NCBI GenBank assembly: GCA_003563255.1
Contig: PWSL01000392.1
Location: 1-5,258 of the forward strand
DNA: 5,258 nt
Reading direction: 5' to 3'
From: Desulfonatronospira sp.
GTDB lineage: Bacteria; Desulfobacterota; Desulfovibrionia; Desulfovibrionales; Desulfonatronovibrionaceae
Position numbers and translations under genes: made by a program. The notes beneath the pieces are model-generated. The model saw only the letters and a program-made list of their open reading frames with translations. It was not told the DNA's origin and did no database searches. Of the stretch, positions 1 through 5,257 are shown one piece after another (the first letter of the stretch is position 1; the number at the start of each line of letters is the position of its first letter).

Positions 1-5
1 GAGCC

Positions 6-38
6 TTTTTCATTGCCCCGGCTCAGGGCAATGAAAAA
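6..38. repeat. Perfect 13-bp hairpin (REP-like)
   Basis: TTTTTCATTGCCC (6-18) and GGGCAATGAAAAA (26-38) are perfect reverse complements around a 7-nt loop. The T-run lies on the 5' side of the stem on either strand, the reverse of an intrinsic terminator, so a dispersed palindromic repeat or a processing structure fits better. It lies about 165 nt beyond the cheA stop codon. Confidence 0.6.
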
Positions 39-66
39 TCCTTCTTATCTCTGCGTCCTCTGCTTG

Positions 67-131
67 CCCGGTTAAATCGGGGTCCCCTCTGGGGTATTTA
101 ACTGGGTGCCTCTAGCGAAGCTGGCGAGAGG
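67..131. repeat. Pair of adjacent stem-loops downstream of cheA
   Basis: CCCGGTTAAAT (67-77) pairs with ATTTAACTGGG (96-106) with a single G-U-type mismatch. The loop is itself palindrome-rich (GGGGTCCCC at 79-87, then GGGG at 91-94). Next to it, CCTCT-A-GC (109-116) can pair with GC-G-AGAGG (124-131) around one mismatch. No clear U-tract follows on either strand, so I do not call a terminator, although the cluster could slow or end transcription leaving cheA on the minus strand. Confidence 0.4.
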
Positions 132-186
132 TAAAAACATTTCAGGCTTGGCGTACACTTGAGCTGAAAGAGCCAAAAAGATTTGG

Positions 187-198
187 TGAATAGTTACA
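187..198 (+). repeat. TGAATAGTTACA repeat, copy next to the cheA stop
   Basis: This 12-mer recurs exactly at 3377-3388 and with one substitution (TGAATGGTTAC) at 3331-3341; an inverted copy lies at 3167-3180. It sits 6 nt past the cheA stop codon, so the gene is bracketed by copies of the same motif. Confidence 0.55.
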
Positions 199-203
199 AA
201 GCC

Positions 204-3053
204 TTAAGAACTGAAACCTGCTTTTTGATTTTTTGCAGTCGCATCATGATTCGGGGACTGGAACTTTTCCCGCTCTTCAAACCAGTGAGGGTTCAAGCTT
301 TCCATCAGCTCGAAAATATCAACCATCAGGACTGTATTGTCATCCAGCACTACAGAACCGGAAATACCGGTCTGCTTCAAGGTAAAATCGTCTATTTCAG
401 CCTGCACTTCTCTGACATCTACGGGGGGAGAAGCCAGAAGCCCCACTTCGTGACCGGCCATGTAAAACACGATAACCACCAGCTCGCCTTCCAGTTCCAG
501 ATGTTCCACGCTGGCGGCCTCGTGCAGGGCAAAGACCGGCAGGACTCCCCCGCGGTACTGGATGACTTTTTTGCCTGCGTCGACCTCGATGTCTTCGGCC
601 CTGATAAGGTCTACCCTGGTCACCAGGTCCAGGGGCACGGCGCATCGCTCCCCAAGGCCGTTGTTGAAAAGAAAAAGGCTGTGCAGGTCATGCTCTTTGC
701 GGATTTCATGCTCCCGGGCCAGTTCCTGGGCCTTTTCCGTGCCGGCCATGGAGGACAGCTCGGACAGCCTTGCAATGCCGGCCACGTCAAGGATAAGGGC
801 CACTCGGCCGTCTCCCATGATGGTGGCCCCGGCATATGCTTCGCAGGACTTGAGGTGACGTCCCAGGGGTTTGACCACGATCTCCACAGATTCGTGCAGT
901 TCGTCCACCACCAGACCGTACTTGAAGGCCCCGGAATAGACAACAACAATATTTATGTCTTCCTCTCCGGCAATGGCCCACTTGCCGGCTTCAATGGTCT
1001 CTTTTTCCAGAACGGTGCCCTCATACCCTGATCCGCTCTTCTCAAGGGGTGCAGCAATGGTGTCGGAGTTTGCGCCCTCTTCAGACCAGGACTCTTCTAT
1101 GGATCTCGCCCCGGCCCTGGACCGGCTGTCTTTCTCATCTGGTTTCAATAGTTCGGTAAGGCCCACAAGGGGGATAAGCTCTCCTCTTAATATGAGCACC
1201 TGGGCGTCTCCTACCACCTCGATTTTTTCATGCACCTGTTGAGCCGGGATCTGGATCAGCTCGTCCACGTTTATCTGCGGTACAGCGTAGCGCTCCCGGC
1301 TTATGGAAATAAGCAGGCTGGGGATAATGGCCAGAGTCAGTGGCAGCTTGATGCGGATAGAGGTTCCCCTGTCCTCCTCGGTGTCGATATCTATCTGGCC
1401 CCCCAGGCGGTCCAGATTGTTCTTGACCACGTCCATGCCCATGCCTCGCCCGGAATCGTCGGTGAGCTGCTCCGCAGTGGACAGGCCCGGTAAAAATATC
1501 AGCCGGGCCTTTTCCTTGCGTGACATGGTGCGAATCTCCTCATCGCTTACCAGTCCCTTGTCCAGGGCCTGCTCCACTATCGTATCCAAGGGGATGCCCT
1601 TGCCGTCGTCGATGATTTCAATAACGACCTGTCCTGCGGCGTGAAAGGCCTTGAGCAGTATCCTGCCCTGGGCCTTTTTGCCTTTAGCGGTCCTTTCGCC
1701 AGGCTTTTCTATGCCCTGATCCGCGGAATACCGCACAAGCCGGGTCAAGGGATCCGACAAACCTTCAATAATGGTCTTGTCCAGTTCCACCTCCTTGCCT
1801 TCCAGGTTCAGCTCTATATCCTTGCCCAGGCTCTGCGACATCTTCTGCACTATCCCGGGAAACTTGTTGAATACATGGCTTACCGACTGCATGCGTGTAA
1901 GCATGATGGCCTCCTGCAATTCTGAGGTCACCAGGTCTATACGCTGCCCGGCTGTATTGGTGGCTGGATCGGGATTTTCGGACAAGGCCTGCATAAGCTG
2001 GTTGCGGCTCAGCACCAGCTCTCCGGCCAGATTCATGAGGTTTTCAAGAAGGCCTACGTTGACCCTCAGGGATTCCGGCATGGAAGGCGGGGATTCACTG
2101 TAGCCCATCTGCTCCATGTTGCTGTAAATCTCCTGCATTTTGGAGGTGGCATCATCCTGGGGTGTCTCTACGTGGATATCCTCAAGCTCCTGGTATTCTT
2201 CATTTTTTTCAGGGCTGATCGCCTCCTGTAAGTCCCGGGGAGTGATATCCGGCTTGCTGATAATGAGTCGCTTTAGTTTCTGCAGGTATTCTTCAATGGA
2301 GTCATCAGGCGGTTCAAGGATATTTATGCTCAGCTCGCTGTCTTCATCCAAGAAAACAAACACGTCATCTATTGCACCTCTGCCCATGTGTGCAGCAAGG
2401 ACGATATCCCACCATACATAGCATTGTTCAGGGTCAATATTCTCCAGATCAGGGATTTTACTATGATGAGCGGCAACATGAGCCCGGCCGAGCTCTCTCA
2501 ACTCTTCTACAAGCATCAAAGGATCTGTTCCGGTGGCGAAAATGCCTGGATCAGGTTTGAACCGGATGTGATAAATCTCAGTTATTCCCGGGGAGTCCTG
2601 TTTCTCAACGGGTTCATGTTCCTCAACGTTTACTGATTGCCCTTCAGAGGAGTCAGTTGCCTGCCCAGGCACAATTTTTTTCATGGATTTCAGGATATGA
2701 TCCATTTGTTCCTGGTCGGCGTCATCAGGGTTGTAAAGAAGGGTATGAATCTGGTCCTTGGCCTCCAAGGCCAGGTCCAGCAGGTTTCTGGTAACCTGCA
2801 TTTTTCCGCTGCGTACCAGGTCAAAGGCTGTTTCCACTTCGTGAGTGAACTCGGAGAGGCGATTGAATCCAAAAATGGCCCCTGAGCCCTTCAGGGTGTG
2901 CAAAGCCCTGAAAGCACGGTTTATCAGTTCAACATCTTCTGGATTTTCATCCAGCTCCAGGAGAGTTGATTCCAGTTCAGGTAACAGATCACCGGCTTCT
3001 TCCCTGAAAGCCTGCTGCATTCTTTCATTTTCTACATTGTTGTTCTGATCCAT
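204..3053 (-). CDS. cheA: CheA-type chemotaxis histidine kinase with two CheW domains and a degenerate N-box
   Basis: A cytoplasmic 949-residue CheA homologue. CheA proteins autophosphorylate an Hpt His and pass phosphate to CheY/CheB inside receptor-CheW arrays. Domains: Hpt at about 10-110 with acceptor H52 in RALHTLKGSG; a P2-like domain at 158-247 (YHIRFKPDPGIF through DDVFVF); a low-complexity linker at 250-325; P3 dimerisation at about 328-400; GHKL ATPase at about 410-570; first CheW/P5 domain at about 572-765; second CheW domain at about 789-925. The G1 box (IDDGKGI, 481-487), F box (about 519-526) and G2 box (GRGMGMD, 535-541) are intact. The N-box reads DPLTRLVRYSADQGIE (434-449) where CheA normally has DPLTHLVRNSxDHGIE, so three hallmark residues are replaced at 438, 442 and 446. 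The first CheW domain carries a ~60-residue polar insert (about 638-697). Start: the ATG at 3053 has a weak GGA six bases upstream and opens just before the Hpt domain; the frame stays open to 3284, but those extra residues translate repeats. No other che gene is in view. The fold is certain; kinase activity is doubtful. Confidence 0.93.
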   Translation of the reverse strand: MDQNNNVENERMQQAFREEAGDLLPELESTLLELDENPEDVELINRAFRALHTLKGSGAIFGFNRLSEFTHEVETAFDLVRSGKMQVTRNLLDLALEAKDQIHTLLYNPDDADQEQMDHILKSMKKIVPGQATDSSEGQSVNVEEHEPVEKQDSPGITEIYHIRFKPDPGIFATGTDPLMLVEELRELGRAHVAAHHSKIPDLENIDPEQCYVWWDIVLAAHMGRGAIDDVFVFLDEDSELSINILEPPDDSIEEYLQKLKRLIISKPDITPRDLQEAISPEKNEEYQELEDIHVETPQDDATSKMQEIYSNMEQMGYSESPPSMPESLRVNVGLLENLMNLAGELVLSRNQLMQALSENPDPATNTAGQRIDLVTSELQEAIMLTRMQSVSHVFNKFPGIVQKMSQSLGKDIELNLEGKEVELDKTIIEGLSDPLTRLVRYSADQGIEKPGERTAKGKKAQGRILLKAFHAAGQVVIEIIDDGKGIPLDTIVEQALDKGLVSDEEIRTMSRKEKARLIFLPGLSTAEQLTDDSGRGMGMDVVKNNLDRLGGQIDIDTEEDRGTSIRIKLPLTLAIIPSLLISISRERYAVPQINVDELIQIPAQQVHEKIEVVGDAQVLILRGELIPLVGLTELLKPDEKDSRSRAGARSIEESWSEEGANSDTIAAPLEKSGSGYEGTVLEKETIEAGKWAIAGEEDINIVVVYSGAFKYGLVVDELHESVEIVVKPLGRHLKSCEAYAGATIMGDGRVALILDVAGIARLSELSSMAGTEKAQELAREHEIRKEHDLHSLFLFNNGLGERCAVPLDLVTRVDLIRAEDIEVDAGKKVIQYRGGVLPVFALHEAASVEHLELEGELVVIVFYMAGHEVGLLASPPVDVREVQAEIDDFTLKQTGISGSVVLDDNTVLMVDIFELMESLNPHWFEEREKFQSPNHDATAKNQKAGFSS
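227..245 (+). repeat. GA(T/C)TTTTTGCAG repeat inside the 3' end of cheA
   Basis: Positions 227-245 match 3717-3735 on the same strand and 3604-3622 in inverted orientation, with 2-3 substitutions over 19 bases. Here the repeat is in the cheA reading frame and encodes part of its final residues (around DATAKNQ). Confidence 0.5.
253..273 (+). repeat. GGGGACTGG-type repeat core inside the 3' end of cheA
   Basis: Compared with 3968-3988 (left arm of the large hairpin upstream of the flavoprotein gene), 18 of 21 bases agree: a shared GGGGACTGG, CTTTT and CCGC. In the cheA frame it encodes residues near EEREKFQSP, at the point where similarity to the CheW fold ends. Confidence 0.45.
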
Positions 3054-3082
3054 GTTATATCCGTGAGCCTGCATGTGGTGTT

Positions 3083-3157
3083 GAGACGGGTAATGTCTCC
3101 CGCCGGGCTGCCCTTTCTCCTGTTTGCCTGTATTTCCAGGCTCATAAGCCGGGCGGG
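3083..3157 (-). promoter_or_regulatory. Structured 5' leader of cheA
   Basis: Between the predicted cheA promoter and its start codon are two possible stem-loops: GAGAC (3083-3087) with GTCTC (3095-3099), and CCCGCCGGGC (3099-3108) with GCCGGGCGGG (3148-3157, one mismatch). They share base 3099, so they may compete. They could affect translation or be leftover repeat DNA. No known riboswitch is recognised. Confidence 0.25.
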
Positions 3158-3197
3158 TTGCGTTATGGTAACCATTCAGGGGGTCCCCCAACGGCCC

Positions 3198-3210
3198 GGG
3201 GACAGTCCCC
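3198..3210. repeat. GGGGACAGTCCCC palindromic core
   Basis: A perfect odd palindrome, GGGGAC-A-GTCCCC. A shorter copy, GGACAGTCCCC, is at 3285-3295. Cores of this kind recur in REP-like hairpins. Confidence 0.5.
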
Positions 3211-3232
3211 GCGACACCTTGCCTGCACAAGT

Positions 3233-3261
3233 AAAATATGACAAACGCTAAGTTGTGTGAA
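3233..3261 (-). promoter_or_regulatory. Candidate sigma-70-type promoter for cheA
   Basis: On the minus strand, TTCACA (3261-3256; 5 of 6 bases match the -35 consensus) is followed after 17 nt by TATTTT (3238-3233; 4 of 6 match the -10 consensus). Transcription would begin near 3226, giving a leader of about 170 nt. The -10 is weak, so this is only the best candidate seen. Confidence 0.3.
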
Positions 3262-3282
3262 CCTGCACAGGTAGTACTTAGC
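3247..3282. repeat. Nested hairpin upstream of cheA
   Basis: GCTAAGT (3247-3253) pairs with ACTTAGC (3276-3282). Within the loop, ACCTG (3261-3265) pairs with CAGGT (3268-3272) across two bases. It overlaps the -35 region of the candidate cheA promoter, so it could be an operator or simply the centre of the surrounding palindromic element. Confidence 0.4.
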
Positions 3283-3326
3283 AAGGACAGTCCCCAGACC
3301 TTGTGCCAGGAACTACAACTGAGTGC

Positions 3327-3418
3327 CCCCTGAATGGTTACCTGAAGACTGTCCTCAGGCCGATTGCAGCATCCCCTGAATAGTTACATTGAGTCTGCAG
3401 TCAGGCCGAATCACTAAA
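3327..3418 (+). repeat. Two tandem 46-bp units
   Basis: Units 3327-3372 and 3373-3418 both begin CCCCTGAATRGTTAC and carry TCAGGCCGA at the same offset (3355-3363 and 3401-3409). I count 29 matches over the first 37 positions. The first unit also supplies the right end of the 176-bp palindrome. Confidence 0.5.
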
Positions 3419-3937
3419 GTTGTCGGTATTTTTATGTAAGGCTAGCAGGCAAGCTGTCTTAAGGCAACAAATTTGTTGGCTCTGGCATAGTTTGCCGTAA
3501 TCGGGGATTGAATTTTTCAGGCGGATTCTGTTGCAATTTATTTCAGATTTGACCTTTTCATCATGTGTTGATAGCCATCATTGTTAAAGTTTGCATCAAG
3601 ACTGATACGACTGCAAAAAGTCTTATTTCCAGTCGCAGTAGTCAGTGGCCAGTAGTCGATAGTCAGTAAAATCAAAAATTTAGATAATCCATATTTATCA
3701 CTACCAGTCAATATCTGACTTTTTGCAGGTGCATCAAGAATCTCGAGAGTTCATAGTTCTTGGTTCTTCGTTCCTGGTTGAAAGAAATAAAGTGAATAAA
3801 TTTGGATAGATATCTGCTCTGGCCCGAAAGACATGTTGATTTGCCAAAAAAGCCAATAAAAATAAAAAGTTACAAAATAACTTTTGACTGTCCAGAAGAA
3901 TATAATTATTTCAAAATTTTTCTGTATTTTTAATAAC
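3343..3937. other. Non-coding, AT-rich divergent intergenic stretch
   Basis: I see no credible gene here on either strand: the open frames are short, lack ribosome sites and encode low-complexity residues. It holds the second 46-bp unit, the paired GACTTTTTGCAG repeats, an AGTC-rich degenerate repeat (3630-3668) and a T/G-rich stretch with repeated TTCTTGG/TTCCTGG words (about 3751-3780). It looks like accumulated repeat debris. Confidence 0.5.
3604..3735. repeat. Inverted pair of GACTTTTTGCAG repeats
   Basis: GATACGACTGCAAAAAGTC (3604-3622) and its near reverse complement (3717-3735) bracket about 94 bp that includes the AGTC-rich stretch. TGCATCAAGA occurs beside both copies (3592-3601 and 3730-3739). 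A third copy lies in the 3' end of cheA (227-245). Confidence 0.45.
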
Positions 3938-4079
3938 ACTATAGCGACACTTTATTTTTTGCTTGAAGGGGACTGGCTCTTTTGCCGCAGGATAGTCCGG
4001 CCGTTTTACAGTTTGAGGTCGGCAAAAGTGCCAGTCCCCGGTGGACGAGGCGATAATTTACACAAAGTGTCGCTGTAGT
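3938..4079. mobile_element. 142-bp MITE-like element with terminal inverted repeats
   Basis: ACTATAGCGACACTTT (3938-3953) and AAAGTGTCGCTGTAGT (4064-4079) are 16-bp inverted ends with one mismatch. Centred between them is the long hairpin at 3968-4039. It has no coding capacity, consistent with a non-autonomous element moved by an unseen transposase. The flanks TAATAAC and TATAAAC are similar but not a clean target duplication; a TA target is also possible given the TA dinucleotides near both ends. It lies 34 bp upstream of the flavoprotein gene. Confidence 0.55.
3968..4039. repeat. 20-bp-arm hairpin of the GGGGACTGGC type
   Basis: The arms GGGGACTGGCTCTTTTGCCG (3968-3987) and CGGCAAAAGTGCCAGTCCCC (4020-4039) pair at 19 of 20 positions around a 32-nt loop. 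The stem resembles REP elements mobilised by RAYT (TnpA_REP) transposases in many proteobacteria. That family assignment is inference. Confidence 0.65.
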
Positions 4080-4085
4080 TATAAA
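4057..4085 (+). promoter_or_regulatory. Sigma-70-type promoter for the flavoprotein gene
   Basis: TTTACA (4057-4062) and TATAAA (4080-4085) each match 5 of 6 consensus bases and are exactly 17 nt apart. Transcription would start near 4092, leaving about 22 nt before the start codon with the ribosome site inside it. The -35 lies within the MITE-like element, its right inverted end forms most of the spacer, and the -10 begins just outside. Confidence 0.6.
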
Positions 4086-4101
4086 CCTGTAACTTTTTTG
4101 C

Positions 4102-4107
4102 AAGGAG
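4102..4107 (+). promoter_or_regulatory. Ribosome binding site of the flavoprotein gene
   Basis: AAGGAG ends six bases before the ATG at 4114. This strong match fixes the start codon. Confidence 0.85.
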
Positions 4108-4113
4108 CAAAAT

Positions 4114-5016
4114 ATGTCAATCAAGGACGTTGCAATAATCGGGCAGGGTCCTGCCGGTCTGTCTGCGGCAATATATACTGCCAGGGCCGGTCTGGATACC
4201 ATTGTCCTTGGGTGCGCCCCCAAAGTGGCCGGAGATTACGACATAGACAATTACTTTGGATTTCCTCAGGGTATAAAAGGACATGAGCTTATCGAGCTGG
4301 GCTGCGATCATGCCGCCAAGTACGGGGCTGTGATCACCTGCGAAAGGGTTTTGTCCATACACATGGAGCCTGATGACACCTTCAAAATAAAGACAGACAG
4401 CGGGGAACACCGGGCAAGGGCGGTGATTCTGGCTACCGGCGTAAGCAGGGTCCGCCCGGGCATAAAAAATATTTCGGAGTACGAGGGCAAGGGGGTCTCA
4501 TACTGCGTCAGTTGCGACGGATTCTTTTTCAAGAACAAAAAGGTATTCGTGGTGGGCGAGGGGGTTTTTGCAGCCAACCAGGCCATGGAACTGAAAGAAT
4601 ACACCCCGCACGTAAGTATTTACACCCAGGGCAAAAGGCCTGATATGCCGGATAGCTATATGCAGCGTTTGCAGGAAATGGAGATACCTGTACTGACTGA
4701 CAAGATCGTGCGTCTGGAAGGGGAGCAGTTTCTGGAAAAGGTGCAGTTTGAAGACAGCTCCACTACAGAGGTGGACGGACTGTTCGTGGCCATGGGAGAG
4801 GCATCGTCCCTGGATTTTGCATATTCCCTGGGCATCACCACCCAGAAGATATTCATAGAGGCCGACCATGATCAGAAAACCAACATCCCGGGGGTTTTTG
4901 CCGCAGGTGACTGTGTGGGACGCTTTCTGCAGATCAGCGTGGCCGTGGGTGAGGGGGCCATAGCCGCCCGCTCCGCCATAAACCACCTGAAGGGGCAGAA
5001 AAAGAAGGAATCATAA
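4114..5016 (+). CDS. Thioredoxin-reductase-like FAD/dithiol oxidoreductase lacking NADPH signatures
   Basis: A cytoplasmic 300-residue flavoprotein of the low-molecular-weight thioredoxin reductase family, a little shorter than typical TrxB (about 310-320). TrxB passes electrons via FAD and a CxxC pair to thioredoxin. Visible: the FAD dinucleotide motif GQGPAG (10-15), NYFGFPQGI (46-54), ILATGV (105-110), the redox pair C131/C134 in CVSCDG, and the C-terminal FAD motif GVFAAGD (260-266) followed by the helix FLQISVAVGEGAIAA. The second nucleotide fold reads VVGEGVFAANQAMEL (146-160) where TrxB has GGGDSAxEE, and the 2'-phosphate-binding HRRxxFR is absent (SIYTQGKRP, 168-176). NADPH is therefore an unlikely donor. 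Ferredoxin-dependent flavin thioredoxin reductases known from clostridia and cyanobacteria lack these motifs in a similar way. Start fixed by AAGGAG; stop TAA at 5014. No thioredoxin gene or cotranscribed neighbour is visible. Family certain, donor and acceptor inferred. Confidence 0.88.
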   Translation: MSIKDVAIIGQGPAGLSAAIYTARAGLDTIVLGCAPKVAGDYDIDNYFGFPQGIKGHELIELGCDHAAKYGAVITCERVLSIHMEPDDTFKIKTDSGEHRARAVILATGVSRVRPGIKNISEYEGKGVSYCVSCDGFFFKNKKVFVVGEGVFAANQAMELKEYTPHVSIYTQGKRPDMPDSYMQRLQEMEIPVLTDKIVRLEGEQFLEKVQFEDSSTTEVDGLFVAMGEASSLDFAYSLGITTQKIFIEADHDQKTNIPGVFAAGDCVGRFLQISVAVGEGAIAARSAINHLKGQKKKES

Positions 5017-5161
5017 GCAGGCTTTTTCAGGCGATCTTTGGATTTTCAAGTTGTCAGGCCTGGACTTCGGATTGACAGTTTAAATGTTTGTAAAGTAACA
5101 GTGATGTTGATGCGAGGTTGACCGTGCAAAAAAATATTTTAGGCGCTTAGCACAAATTTCA

Positions 5162-5177
5162 AACCAACATGTTGGTT
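5162..5177. promoter_or_regulatory. Perfect 16-bp palindrome, possible operator
   Basis: AACCAACATGTTGGTT is a perfect even palindrome with no loop, lying 146 nt after the flavoprotein stop codon. Its size and symmetry suit a dimeric DNA-binding protein, perhaps controlling a gene beyond the window. No regulator family is recognised. Confidence 0.35.
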
Positions 5178-5198
5178 GCTAAAATCGGTTCCTGGTTA

Positions 5199-5257
5199 CC
5201 TCTCGTTCCCAGGCTCCAGCCGCTCCCCTCTCGTTCCCAGGCTCCAGCCTGGGAACG
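5199..5257. repeat. Duplicated hairpin repeat (CGTTCCCAGGC type)
   Basis: A 23-nt sequence at 5199-5221 is repeated exactly at 5227-5249. In the second copy, CGTTCCCAGGC (5232-5242) pairs perfectly with GCCTGGGAACG (5247-5257) around TCCA. The first copy has lost its right arm. The window ends in this repeat, so the array may continue. Confidence 0.65.

Larger units (their letters stand above)
3167..3342. mobile_element. 176-bp compound palindrome with 17-bp inverted ends
   Basis: GGTAACCATTCAGGGGG (3167-3183) and its exact reverse complement (3326-3342) bound this segment. Inside are GGGGACAGTCCCC (3198-3210), a second GGACAGTCCCC (3285-3295), CCTTGC (3217-3222) facing GCAAGG (3281-3286), and the nested hairpin at 3247-3282. 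There is no coding capacity for a transposase, so a non-autonomous REP/BIME-like or MITE-like insertion is the best description. It lies in the upstream region of cheA and contains its best promoter candidate. Confidence 0.5.

Noticed and set aside
183..1031. 282-codon open frame on the plus strand opposite cheA
   Set aside because: It is antisense to the CheW domains of cheA, starts inside a repeat, has no ribosome site and shows no recognisable domain; it is a shadow of the real frame.
3054..3284. 77-codon upstream extension of the cheA frame
   Set aside because: The extra residues translate the palindromic repeats, show no domain, and the upstream ATGs lack a ribosome site. The ATG at 3053 directly precedes the Hpt domain.
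3167..3418. Possible CRISPR array
   Set aside because: The repeats are few, partly inverted and nested rather than regularly spaced direct repeats, and no cas gene is visible.
3884..3906. TTGACT followed by TATAAT as a promoter upstream of the flavoprotein gene
   Set aside because: The spacing is only 11 nt, and the TTTACA/TATAAA pair at 4057-4085 has ideal spacing and lies much closer to the gene.
3751..3939. 62-codon minus-strand frame rich in Phe, Tyr and Ile
   Set aside because: It lies in AT-rich repeat debris, has no ribosome site, and its composition simply reflects A/T-rich DNA.
3968..4039. Large hairpin as an intrinsic terminator or riboswitch for the flavoprotein gene
   Set aside because: No U-tract follows the stem, the element has terminal inverted repeats like a mobile unit, and the likely transcript starts downstream of it.
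4498..4986. 162-codon minus-strand frame opposite the flavoprotein gene
   Set aside because: It is fully antisense to a well-supported gene and has no recognisable motif.
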